Assembly: GCA_903900335.1 (NCBI GenBank)
Contig: CAIUMP010000016.1
Location: forward strand, 1 to 51,672
Source: an uncultured Ignavibacteriota bacterium
GTDB lineage: Bacteria; Bacteroidota; Ignavibacteria; Palsa-1295
DNA length: 51,672 bases
Direction of reading: 5' to 3'
Part shown: one piece after another, positions 17,007 through 25,027 of the stretch
Numbering within the stretch: position 1 is the first letter of the stretch
Layout of the letters: every line of letters starts with the position of its first letter
The notes under the pieces: generated by a model
Database searches by the model: none
Seen by the model: the letters and a program-made list of their open reading frames with translations, nothing else
Told to the model about the DNA's origin: nothing
Position numbers and translations under genes: made by a program

Positions 17007-17456
17007 TTATCTCTTTCCGCGAAAGTACTCCTGTACTAACGGTGCACACTCCCTATCGAGCACTCCCCCAATCGTATGCACTTGATGATTCAGGCGGGAG
17101 TCCTCCGTAATGTTAAATAGCGTACCGCAGGCCCCTGCCTTGATGTCGTAGGCACCGAACACAAGACGCGGAATACGTGCAAGGACAATTGCCCCAGCAC
17201 ACATTGCGCATGGCTCGATGGTTACGTAAAGGGTGACGTCCGTAAGGTAGCGAGATTCAAGCGCGGCGCTGGCGGCGGTGATTGCCATCATCTCAGCGTG
17301 GGCTGTGGCATCTTTTAGCTGCTCGGTGAGATTGTGTCCTTTCGCAATGACTTTCTCCTCGCGAACAATGACACACCCGATCGGCACCTCGTTCAAATCC
17401 AACGCCTTCTGCGCCTCGCGAAGCGCGGCTTTCATCCAATGGTCGTGGGAATACAC
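17007..17456 (-). CDS. tadA: tRNA-specific adenosine deaminase
   Basis: A 149-residue zinc deaminase that converts A34 to inosine in tRNA-Arg(ACG). The motifs are intact: HAE at 53-55 with the catalytic Glu, and PCAMC with zinc Cys83 and Cys86. LNEVPIGCVIV near the N-terminus and NHQVHTIGGVL near the C-terminus are family-typical. The GTG at 17456 (reading MYSHDHWMKAAL) fits TadA homologues best; the longer frame starts with TTG at 17546, and ATG 17435 is the alternative. It lies downstream of tRNA-Ile2 on the same strand. Confidence 0.92.
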   Translation of the reverse strand: MYSHDHWMKAALREAQKALDLNEVPIGCVIVREEKVIAKGHNLTEQLKDATAHAEMMAITAASAALESRYLTDVTLYVTIEPCAMCAGAIVLARIPRLVFGAYDIKAGACGTLFNITEDSRLNHQVHTIGGVLDRECAPLVQEYFRGKR

Positions 17457-17561
17457 GGGTCCGAGCTTGAGGTAAGGGTTTCGTAGTATGGGGTTGGGAA
17501 GAAAGTCTGAAAGTGTAGAGCAGATGCCGAATACCCTATACCCCAAACCACTACCCCTGAG

Positions 17562-17635
17562 TGGGCCCTGCAGGACTTGAACCTGCGACCGATCGATTAT
17601 GAGTCGACTGCTCTAACCAACTGAGCTAAGGGCCC
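17562..17635 (-). tRNA. ileX: tRNA-Ile2 (CAT anticodon, lysidine type)
   Basis: A 74-base cloverleaf: acceptor GGGCCCT/AGGGCCC, D stem GCTC/GAGC, anticodon stem GTCGA/TCGAT with loop CTCATAA, and T arm GCAGG-TTCAAGT-CCTGC; discriminator A. The CAT anticodon could mean Met or Ile2. The loop and stem context (ACTCATAATCG, GGTCGC) and the whole sequence closely resemble E. coli tRNA-Ile2 rather than elongator Met. Ile2 tRNAs need TilS to make lysidine at C34; tilS is not in the window. CCA is not encoded. Confidence 0.88.
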
Positions 17636-17639
17636 ATTT

Positions 17640-17729
17640 AGGGGAAGAGATGAAATCGGACAGATGAAAGATGATAGGAAAAGCCGGTGGCTCCTCATCT
17701 TTCATCTGTCCGATTTCATCTCTTCCCCT
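17640..17729. repeat. Perfect 34-bp inverted repeat with 20-base spacer
   Basis: Left arm 17641-17674 and right arm 17695-17728 are exact reverse complements; one more A:T pair extends the stem to 35 bp. The 20-base spacer contains its own small hairpin, AGCC-GGT-GGCT. The element fills much of the divergent gap between tRNA-Ile2 and mtaB. It is not followed by a T-run on either strand. It is too long and too perfect for an ordinary terminator. Confidence 0.9.
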
Positions 17730-17823
17730 TACGCCGCGACACAACTCCTGTTTTGAGCGCGAAATTCCGCCAACTCGGACGAAATGGCACAATTCGGAAT
17801 TGGAGGGCGTTCGGGGCATTACA

Positions 17824-19176
17824 ATGCTCGAAAACGGCACAACACAAATGCGGCTTGCCGCCCACACACTGGGCTGCAAGCTGAATTACTCGGAGACGAC
17901 GACGATCACAAAGCAATTTGCGGATCGCGGGTTTTCTGTTGTCCCGCTCGGGGGTGTCGCGGAAGTCGTGCTGCTGAATACCTGTTCCGTGACGGAGAAC
18001 GCCGAGCGCGAGTGCCGCCACCTTGTGCGACGAGCTTTGCGAAACTCCCCAGATGCCTTCGTGATAGTGACAGGATGTTACGCGCAGCTTCGTCCAGAAG
18101 AAATAGCCAGCATTCCCGGAGTGGATCTCGTCCTTGGGGCGCAGGAAAAGTTTAGGCTTTTCGAGCATCTCACGGGGTTTGAGAAGAACCATGGGCCAAA
18201 GATCTTCGCCACAGAGATTTCCGATGAAGCCGAATTCCATGCTGCGGCGAGTCCAGCGACCGACGGACGGACGCGCGCCTTCCTCAAAGTCCAGGATGGA
18301 TGCGATTATTCTTGCTCGTTCTGCACGATCCCAAAAGCGCGCGGGGGATCCCGGTCAGCAGAAGTTCAGGAGATCGTTGAACGTGCCGTACGGCTGAGTG
18401 AAGAAGGCTTCCATGAGGTCGTACTTTCCGGTGTTAACGTCGGGGACTTTGGCAAAAGCACAGCCTCAACGTTCTTTGATCTCCTGCGAGCGCTGGAAAG
18501 TGAACCAGACGTGACCGCACGATTGCGAATTAGCTCCATTGAGCCGAACCTGCTGACAGAGGAGATCATCGAGCTTGTTGCCGGCTCAACGAAATTCTGT
18601 CCGCACTTTCACATCCCGATGCAATCCGGCTCCTCGAAGATATTACGATTAATGCAGCGCCGGTACCAGCCTGAGCTATATCGGACGCGTATCGAGAAGG
18701 CCAAGGCACTGCTGCCGAATGCCGCGATCGGCGCTGATGTCATTGCTGGATTTCCGGGTGAGACAGATGCTGATTTCCGGGACTCGTACGAATTCGTAGA
18801 ATCGCTGGACCTGAGCTATCTCCATGTGTTCACCTACAGTGAACGGCCCGGCACGAAGGCCTCCGAAATGAAGGACGTGGTTCCGGTACATGTGCGAAGA
18901 GAGCGCAACCAGATGCTTCGGATACTCTCGGAGAAGAAGCGACGGTGTTTTTACGAATCGCAGTTAGGAGCTGAGATGGAAGTCATCCTGGAGCGCGGCG
19001 ATGGCTTGCCGGAAGGATTTACAAACAACAATGTACGTGTGCGACTTCACCACGCTCTACCAGTAGGGACGGAGCTTGTTCGCGTCCGATTGGAGGAAGT
19101 GCTTGGAGATGTTGTGAGCAGCACAGTGGTCGAGGTGCTCGCTGGCCGCAGAGAGGAGCTGTTGCCGATACTGTGA
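17824..19176 (+). CDS. mtaB: tRNA (N6-L-threonylcarbamoyladenosine(37)-C(2))-methylthiotransferase
   Basis: A 450-residue radical-SAM methylthiotransferase that converts t6A37 to ms2t6A in ANN-decoding tRNAs. The three N-terminal cluster cysteines are C18 (TLGCKLNYSE), C54 (LNTCSVTENA) and C85 (VTGCYAQL). The radical-SAM triad C160, C164 and C167 is in DGCDYSCSFCTIP. A TRAM-like region closes the protein. This set fits MtaB rather than MiaB or RimO. ATG 17824 places the TLGCKxN motif at the usual distance; the frame upstream runs through the inverted repeat. The next gene begins with a GTG overlapping this stop by four bases. Confidence 0.93.
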   Translation: MLENGTTQMRLAAHTLGCKLNYSETTTITKQFADRGFSVVPLGGVAEVVLLNTCSVTENAERECRHLVRRALRNSPDAFVIVTGCYAQLRPEEIASIPGVDLVLGAQEKFRLFEHLTGFEKNHGPKIFATEISDEAEFHAAASPATDGRTRAFLKVQDGCDYSCSFCTIPKARGGSRSAEVQEIVERAVRLSEEGFHEVVLSGVNVGDFGKSTASTFFDLLRALESEPDVTARLRISSIEPNLLTEEIIELVAGSTKFCPHFHIPMQSGSSKILRLMQRRYQPELYRTRIEKAKALLPNAAIGADVIAGFPGETDADFRDSYEFVESLDLSYLHVFTYSERPGTKASEMKDVVPVHVRRERNQMLRILSEKKRRCFYESQLGAEMEVILERGDGLPEGFTNNNVRVRLHHALPVGTELVRVRLEEVLGDVVSSTVVEVLAGRREELLPIL

Positions 19177-20474
19177 AGCTCAGACTGTCGCCTTTCGTGG
19201 ACCGTGTCGGAGAGCGCAAGCTACTGCTGATTATCGCTTCCGTATCCTTCATTGGAGAGCTGATCGGTATGCGAGCGCCGAATGTATATGGTGAGCCATA
19301 TCTGGTGGCGAAGAATATCGTCGCCGGGAAAGGATTTGTGTTTGCTTATCCCTTCACGGCGCCGGAAGTTTTGACGTGCTACATCACCCCACTGTACACC
19401 TATCTTCAAGTCCCCTTTCTCTGGTCGGGAATCGGAGAGCGCGGCATCCAAGTGATGAATCTGCTCCTTCTTCAGGCTGGTTGCTTCGTGACCTACAGGT
19501 TTTTCCGACAATTCACCACACGCGAAGTTTGTATTTCCAGCTTTGCAGCGCTTAGTTTTTACATTCCGTTCTGGGCGCTATCCTACACGCTGGAGCCGAA
19601 TTCACTCAACCTGCTCTTGCTCGTTCTGACGGTTTCGAATGTCTATTCGCTTGCCAAGTCACCTACAAGGAAGGGTTGGCTCTCGCTGGGTGTATTGTTT
19701 GGTGCCCAACTTTGGGTGAGACCTGATATTCTTATCGGGCTCGCGATGTTCGGCGCTTGGCTTTTGATCTACGCAACTCTAAAGCGGAGAGAGACTCTCG
19801 GCGGCCTGGCCATGGCTGCGATCATTGGATTGCTTATGATATCCCCATGGACAGCCCGCAACTACTCCATCTTCCACAAGTTCATTCTTGTGAGTGCCAA
19901 CTCAGGATTCAATCTCTTCATGGGAAACAGCTCTGCATCAACAGGAGAGATAAGCGATCAAGCCCCGACCGCAGAGAGCATTCGACTCACCAACATGATC
20001 TCAGAATATTCCAGAACGCACGATCAGGTCGAGGTGGACGAGTATTGCCAGAAACTAGCTCAGGATTGGATAGTTGGTCATCCTGGCGAAGCATTCACTC
20101 TCGATCTTAAGAAATTGCAGTATCATTGGTTGGGGCGCTCGGAGCTTGGTACACAGTACCACTTTGCATACGGAGCATTGACCGGCATCTATCGAGCAAT
20201 GACCTTGGTACTTTTGGCGTTTGGACTGTATGGCCTTTTCGTGCTCAAAGACCGATTTGCCAGATCATTGATCCTTACCATTTGTATCTATTCCTCAGCG
20301 GTTTCGACGATTTTCTTCGTGCAATCTCGACATCGAACTCTGAAAGTTGATCCGTTTCTTGTTCCTCTTGCCGTCATCGGTGTGGCCTCGACAGCCCAGA
20401 AACTGGGACCACGATCTGCCGACGGAACTTCAACTTCTCCCACACTATCCTCAACAAGTTCAGCTAAGACATGA
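19173..20474 (+). CDS. GT39/ArnT-like membrane glycosyltransferase
   Basis: A 433-residue polytopic protein with about ten hydrophobic segments, resembling the GT-C (PMT/ArnT, ArnT-like) superfamily. Such enzymes transfer sugars from lipid-phosphate carriers on the outer face of the inner membrane. Visible traits are the loop region after the first helix (MRAPNVYGEPYLVAKNIVAG), the LGVLFGAQLWVRPDILIGLA helix and MISPWTARNYSIFHKFILVS. The catalytic Asp is not certain. The GTG start at 19173 overlaps the mtaB stop, and the stop overlaps the next start. No signal peptide is seen beyond the first helix. Acceptor unknown. Confidence 0.75.
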   Translation: MKLRLSPFVDRVGERKLLLIIASVSFIGELIGMRAPNVYGEPYLVAKNIVAGKGFVFAYPFTAPEVLTCYITPLYTYLQVPFLWSGIGERGIQVMNLLLLQAGCFVTYRFFRQFTTREVCISSFAALSFYIPFWALSYTLEPNSLNLLLLVLTVSNVYSLAKSPTRKGWLSLGVLFGAQLWVRPDILIGLAMFGAWLLIYATLKRRETLGGLAMAAIIGLLMISPWTARNYSIFHKFILVSANSGFNLFMGNSSASTGEISDQAPTAESIRLTNMISEYSRTHDQVEVDEYCQKLAQDWIVGHPGEAFTLDLKKLQYHWLGRSELGTQYHFAYGALTGIYRAMTLVLLAFGLYGLFVLKDRFARSLILTICIYSSAVSTIFFVQSRHRTLKVDPFLVPLAVIGVASTAQKLGPRSADGTSTSPTLSSTSSAKT

Positions 20475-21823
20475 GTATTCGAATCATAAGCATCGACGAA
20501 GGCTCCATCGCCGAAGAGCTGGGAATTCAGCCTGGTGACGAGCTGCTCAAGATGAGTGGCGAACCGGTTCATGATGAACTGGATGTGAAGTTCCACATGC
20601 CGGGAGAGTTGGTTGAGCTTGAACTGATGATGCAGGGCGAGCATACCATTCTCGAGGTAGAGAAAGAACATGCGGAGGAGATCGGCTTTGTAGTTGAGCC
20701 AATGCGAATGAATGCGTGTGGCAATGACTGCGTCTTCTGCTTCGTCGATCAGAATCCGGAAGGCCTACGGAAGGCGCTCTACTTTCGCGATGGTGACTAC
20801 CGCTTCAGCCATCTTTATGGCAACTACAACACGATGACGAACGTCGGGCCACAAGCGTTGGAGCGTATAGTCAGGCAGCGTTTGATGCCACAGTATGTGA
20901 GCGTTCACTCGACGGTGCTGGAGGTACGTGAGAAGCTGATGCGATTACGCAAGGACGATCATATCATGGACAAGCTCCGATACCTTGCCGAGAATGACAT
21001 CTGGATGCACACGCAGGTGGTGCTTTGTCCCGGTATTAACGATGGTGCGGGGTTGCTCAAAACGATTGAGGATATTTATAGCCTTGGGCCAGTCGTTCAC
21101 ACGATGGCGATTGTCCCTGTAGGACTTACGAGTCATCGCGCGGGCCTCTCCGATCTGCGGCAGGTGGACAAGGCATATGCCCGAGAGATGATCGCGCTAG
21201 TGTTCAACCTTCAGAAGCGATTCCGTGCTGAGCGAGGGACGAACTGGCTCTATCTGTCCGACGAATTCTTTCTTGTCGCTGAATTGGAGCCGCCACCTGA
21301 GGAGTGGTACGACGGCTACCCGCAGCTTGAGAATGGCGTAGGAATGGTGCGAGATTTTATCGAGGAAACCAGACGCGAGGTTGAAACACTAAAGGTCGCT
21401 AGGCCACTGAGTCTGCCTCGGCGATTGACACTTGCTACAGCCACACTCGCTTCCGGATTTATGAAGCAGCATATTGGCCCGATCCTGCGGCAGATTCCAA
21501 ATCTGGACGTAGACATTGAAGTCGTAACCAATCAGCTCTATGGTCCCGACGTGACGGTCACAGGCCTGCTTTCAGGCGGGAGCTTTCAAAAACACTTTAC
21601 ACACCTTCCTGCGACCGACCTTCTGCTTCTTCCACCTAACGTTCTCAATGAGGAAGACGTGTTCCTTGATGATGAGACGCCGCTGGGCCTTCGAAAGAAA
21701 CTTGGGGACAGGCCAATGGCGATCTTCCATGGTACATGGGAGGAGGTTCTCTTCTATCTTGATCACCCTGAGGCCGAGGCGTTTGATACGAAAGAGATAC
21801 ATTTACCAATCCTAACAGCGTAG
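20471..21823 (+). CDS. DUF512 family radical-SAM protein with PDZ domain
   Basis: A 450-residue protein with an N-terminal PDZ-like domain (EGSIAEELGIQPGDELLKMS, about residues 1-70), a radical-SAM-like CxxxCxFC motif in NACGNDCVFCFVDQNPEGLR, and a DUF512 domain (LSDEFFLVAELEPPPEEWYD; TGLLSGG near the end). Family members occur in many anaerobes and deep-branching bacteria; their substrate is, to my knowledge, not established. The ATG overlaps the glycosyltransferase stop (ATGA). Together with mtaB these three genes form a translationally coupled string. Confidence 0.88.
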   Translation: MSIRIISIDEGSIAEELGIQPGDELLKMSGEPVHDELDVKFHMPGELVELELMMQGEHTILEVEKEHAEEIGFVVEPMRMNACGNDCVFCFVDQNPEGLRKALYFRDGDYRFSHLYGNYNTMTNVGPQALERIVRQRLMPQYVSVHSTVLEVREKLMRLRKDDHIMDKLRYLAENDIWMHTQVVLCPGINDGAGLLKTIEDIYSLGPVVHTMAIVPVGLTSHRAGLSDLRQVDKAYAREMIALVFNLQKRFRAERGTNWLYLSDEFFLVAELEPPPEEWYDGYPQLENGVGMVRDFIEETRREVETLKVARPLSLPRRLTLATATLASGFMKQHIGPILRQIPNLDVDIEVVTNQLYGPDVTVTGLLSGGSFQKHFTHLPATDLLLLPPNVLNEEDVFLDDETPLGLRKKLGDRPMAIFHGTWEEVLFYLDHPEAEAFDTKEIHLPILTA

Positions 21824-21855
21824 CGAATCGCTACTTCTGGGAGAGCATTCCGCTT

Positions 21856-22992
21856 CTATACTTTCGGCTTCGAGCGAGAGTACCGTTCGACGAATGCGCT
21901 CTTCCACTCAGCGAATGTGCCGTCGAGAACGTGACCCCTTGCTTCTGTCACAAGTTGCTCGTAGAATGCCACATTGTGCATGGTTGCGAGCATTAGCCCA
22001 AGTATCTCGTTTGAGTTAAAGAGATGAGCGAGATAGGCCTTTGAGAAGTTCTGTGAGGCGTAAGAATTCGTCTCGGGATCGATCGGTGAGAAGTCTCTCT
22101 TCCACTTCGCATTGCGGAGGTTGAGCTTACCGTCGCGGGTAAAGAGTTGCCCGTTCCTCGCATTACGGGTGGGCAGAACACAGTCGAACATGTCAACTCC
22201 GCGCGCAATGGACTCCACAATATCAACCGGGGTACCGACACCCATGAGGTATCGTGGCTTCTCCGCTGGCAGGAGGTCTGTCGTCCAGTCTGTGACTTGG
22301 TACATGACTTCGTTCGGCTCCCCTACCGCCAACCCGCCAATGGCATATCCCTCGCTGTTCAGCCCAAGAAGTTCGCGGGTACAGGCCTCACGCAGATCGC
22401 GATGCACGCCACCCTGTACAATGAGAAAGAGGGACTGATCGTACCCATGCTGCGGCCGTGTCTTCGCAAAGTGTTCGGCCTCTCGATGCGCCCAGGCAAG
22501 CGTGCGTCGAACGGCGTTTTCCACAACATCTCGCTCTGCATTCGACGGCGGACATTCATCAAAGGCCATGATGATGTCTGCGCCAATCGTGCGCTCGATG
22601 TCCATCACCTTCTCCGGGGTGAAGAAGTGTGCCGAACCATCGAGATGACTCTTATAGTGAACTCCTTCGTCCGTTATCTTTCGCAGATCGCCGAGCGAGT
22701 AGACTTGATACCCACCGGAATCTGTGAGCACACTTCCCTGCCAGTTCGCAAACTTGTGGATGCCGCCAGCATTAGCAACTGTTTCGATGCCAGGACGGAG
22801 GTACAAATGATAGGCGTTCGCTAACACAATTCGCGCACCGGTTTCCCAGACATCGCGTGCATTCAGCGCTTTGACAGTGCCAAGAGTGCCCACGGGCATG
22901 AAGGCGGGCGTGTTGATCTCCCCGTGAGCAGTCTTCAGAAGACCAGCTCTCGCTTTTGTACCAGAATCGGTGTGTTGAAGGGTGAACTGCAC
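21856..22992 (-). CDS. tgt: Queuine/preQ1 tRNA-ribosyltransferase
   Basis: A 378-residue enzyme that exchanges G34 for preQ1 in GUN-decoding tRNAs. Catalytic segments are intact: NAYHLYLRPG, LTDSGGYQVYSL and MFDCVLPTRNARNG. The GTG at 22992 gives the family length and starts seven bases after the upstream ATPase stop; the ATGs farther upstream (23064, 23052) would overlap that gene. Oddly, the usual zinc triad CxCxxC is replaced: DPETNSYASQNFSKAYL reads Thr, Ser and Ser at the three Cys positions, although the zinc-binding His of the HN motif remains. I recall Bacteroidetes Tgt proteins sharing this loss. Confidence 0.93.
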   Translation of the reverse strand: MQFTLQHTDSGTKARAGLLKTAHGEINTPAFMPVGTLGTVKALNARDVWETGARIVLANAYHLYLRPGIETVANAGGIHKFANWQGSVLTDSGGYQVYSLGDLRKITDEGVHYKSHLDGSAHFFTPEKVMDIERTIGADIIMAFDECPPSNAERDVVENAVRRTLAWAHREAEHFAKTRPQHGYDQSLFLIVQGGVHRDLREACTRELLGLNSEGYAIGGLAVGEPNEVMYQVTDWTTDLLPAEKPRYLMGVGTPVDIVESIARGVDMFDCVLPTRNARNGQLFTRDGKLNLRNAKWKRDFSPIDPETNSYASQNFSKAYLAHLFNSNEILGLMLATMHNVAFYEQLVTEARGHVLDGTFAEWKSAFVERYSRSKPKV

Positions 22993-22999
22993 GAGAGGA

Positions 23000-23638
23000 T
23001 CAGAGAGACTCGATACGTACTTCGCGATGCGTAGCAGCCAATTCGCGTTCATCGTTGGTTGCAACGAATACTATCGCACCTCGGTCGGCAGCGGCACGGG
23101 CCTCGCGGAGCACAATGGAAGTGCCAACATCATCAAGCGTGGAAGTGGCTTCATCAAGTAGGAGTGCTTCCGGCGAACAGGCGAAGGCCATCGCACAGCG
23201 GACGCGTTGTTTCATACCAGAGCTATAGGCCCGCAAGTGGCGGTCGCTCCGGGCAACTTTCTCGTCAAGTCCAAAGCGATCGAGCAGTTCGATGGAGTCT
23301 TCCAAGGAAATAGATTGCCCTTTTAAATCAGCCACAAACTGGACATGTTCTGCGGCAGTAAGCTCATCATAGAGTTCTAGATAAGGGGCCACATAACCAA
23401 GCGTAAGGCGAATCGCATCGTTATCCAACTTGGCAGAACCGCGACTCCATGTACAGCTTCCTTTGGTTGGCGAAAGCACATTGCCAACTATTTTCAATAA
23501 CGTTGATTTACCCGCGCCGTTCTGTCCGGTAATTCCAATGATCTCACCTCTCGCGGCCTCGAATGAAACTGGCTTGAAGACCGGCTTCATAGAAAAGCGC
23601 TTCGTAAGATTGGAGGCAACGATGGTGAGAGCGTCCAC
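23000..23638 (-). CDS. ABC transporter ATPase, CcmA-like
   Basis: A 212-residue single-domain ATPase. Walker A is TGQNGAGKSTLLK, the signature is YSSGMKQRVRCAMAF and Walker B is ALLLDEATSTLD. Length and signature resemble CcmA (cytochrome c haem export) and small ABC-2-type ATPases. No membrane partner lies in the window, so the transported substrate is open. It starts at GTG 23638, four bases after the thioesterase stop, and is followed by tgt. Not called ccmA because the CcmB/C genes are absent. Confidence 0.8.
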   Translation of the reverse strand: MDALTIVASNLTKRFSMKPVFKPVSFEAARGEIIGITGQNGAGKSTLLKIVGNVLSPTKGSCTWSRGSAKLDNDAIRLTLGYVAPYLELYDELTAAEHVQFVADLKGQSISLEDSIELLDRFGLDEKVARSDRHLRAYSSGMKQRVRCAMAFACSPEALLLDEATSTLDDVGTSIVLREARAAADRGAIVFVATNDERELAATHREVRIESL

Positions 23639-23641
23639 GGA

Positions 23642-24184
23642 TTATGCCTGCTTAGCTCGTTCTTGTCGAAGGCGCTCAAGTTCGGCAAATTCCTCGCGGC
23701 GGCGCAAGCGTTGCTCCCGGCGGGCATTCGCGGCTTCATACCGCCGCTTCTCGTCCTCTGACTCAGGTATTACTTCGGGCACGGCGATGCCGTGTCCAAA
23801 TTCATCCAGCGCAACAAACGTTAAATATGCCGTGCTGACGTGCCGAGTATCCCCGGTCTTAAAATCTTCCACGTCAACATGCACTCCCACCTCCATCGAG
23901 GTTCGAAAGGCATGATTAACGCAGGCACGCAGGTGAACAACTTGTCCCAATTTCACCGGGCCGAGAAAGCTCATCTCATCCATGCTAGCCGTCACGGAAA
24001 TGCGGTTGCTATGGCGTTGTGCACTGAGCGCGGCAGCAATGTCCACCCAGTGCATCAGGCGTCCCCCGAGCAGGTTGCCGAGCTGATTGGTATCGTTTGG
24101 CAATACTAGTTCGATCATATCCACTGCCGAAGCACAAGCGGGCTTTGCTGAGCGAGGACGATCTTTGGATGCTGTATTAGGCAT
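23642..24184 (-). CDS. Acyl-CoA thioesterase, YkhA/YciA hotdog family
   Basis: A 180-residue hotdog-fold protein that should hydrolyse acyl-CoA to the free acid and CoA. The family signature is clear: VLPNDTNQLGNLLGGRLMHW followed by VDIAAALSAQRHS, then TASMDEMSFLGPVKLGQVV and a strand ending in LTFVALDE. Residues beyond about 140 form a charged helix rich in Glu and Arg (RREEFAELERLRQERAKQA), longer than most relatives. It is placed three bases after the bamD stop, so is translationally close to it. Confidence 0.88.
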   Translation of the reverse strand: MPNTASKDRPRSAKPACASAVDMIELVLPNDTNQLGNLLGGRLMHWVDIAAALSAQRHSNRISVTASMDEMSFLGPVKLGQVVHLRACVNHAFRTSMEVGVHVDVEDFKTGDTRHVSTAYLTFVALDEFGHGIAVPEVIPESEDEKRRYEAANARREQRLRRREEFAELERLRQERAKQA

Positions 24185-24186
24185 AC

Positions 24187-24981
24187 TTATGGATTCGGCA
24201 AGCGAGAGCGAAGCTTTAAGGCGCGACCGCGCTCGGACTCCGTCGCCGACTTCAAATAACGGGAATCGAAGGCATCTAATGCCTTACGGCAATCATCCAG
24301 CTTTTTGCGATCGAAGTTGAGTTCTGCTACTCGGACTTCGGATTCTGAAGCGCGCGGACTGTCATAATACTGGTCAAGCACTCGGCCGTAGTACACAAGC
24401 GCAGACTTAGGATCTTCCAACTTATCGTACAACTGTCCAGCCAGGAAAAACTTGTTGGCAAGCTTGTTCCGTATTTCCACGATTCGGTTCTTCGCACTGT
24501 CAATGAGTGTACTTGGTGCATCCGGGAAGTCCCGGAGGAAGGTTTGAAATTCTGCCAGGGCCAGCGACGTATAAGACTGGTCCAATTCCGGCCGGGGCCC
24601 AAGCTGGAAGTAGCTTTCGCCAACCATGTATTGTGCGCGAGCTGCGGTCGGGGAGTTTGGGTAGTTGCGACGAACTGCCCGGAAATCCACGGCCGCTCCG
24701 GAGTACATTTCTTGCTTAAAGCGCGCCATTGCTTCAAGATAAGTGGACTGGGTTGCCAGTTCTGAGGTAGGTGATTGGACACGCACGGCCTCGAAAAAAT
24801 GAATGGCTTCCAGCCAATCTTCCTTGTCGTACGCGGCCTTGCCATCCGCAAAAAGCTTTTCGGAAGGCGTAGGTGCCAGCGGCTTGGTGAGCTGATCCCC
24901 GCTCGATCCACAACCGCTCGCCACGACGAAGAGCAGGAGAAAAGCAAAGGAAATGAGAGTGCGATTTTTCGTAAAGATCAC
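24187..24981 (-). CDS. bamD: Outer-membrane assembly lipoprotein BamD
   Basis: A 264-residue lipoprotein of the BAM complex, which inserts beta-barrel proteins into the outer membrane. The GTG at 24981 gives a signal peptide with lipobox VASGC (FAFLLLFVVASGCGSS). Five TPR-like repeats follow; family-typical text includes AQYMVGESYFQLGPRPELDQ, LAEFQTFLRDFPDAPS and NKFFLAGQLYDK. A longer frame to 25128 overlaps the upstream gene, so GTG is preferred. It leads into the thioesterase, ATPase and tgt genes on the same strand. Confidence 0.9.
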   Translation of the reverse strand: MIFTKNRTLISFAFLLLFVVASGCGSSGDQLTKPLAPTPSEKLFADGKAAYDKEDWLEAIHFFEAVRVQSPTSELATQSTYLEAMARFKQEMYSGAAVDFRAVRRNYPNSPTAARAQYMVGESYFQLGPRPELDQSYTSLALAEFQTFLRDFPDAPSTLIDSAKNRIVEIRNKLANKFFLAGQLYDKLEDPKSALVYYGRVLDQYYDSPRASESEVRVAELNFDRKKLDDCRKALDAFDSRYLKSATESERGRALKLRSRLPNP

Positions 24982-25027
24982 GGATTCTTGTTTAGGATGC
25001 TCTGACCACCCGAGTCGGTGGCCTGTG

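Noticed and set aside
17562..17635. tRNA-Met (elongator) reading of the CAT anticodon
   Set aside because: The stems and loop context match tRNA-Ile2 of E. coli much more closely than elongator Met.
17640..17729. Rho-independent terminator reading of the long inverted repeat
   Set aside because: It lies upstream of both flanking divergent genes and has no T-run; the stem is far longer than usual.
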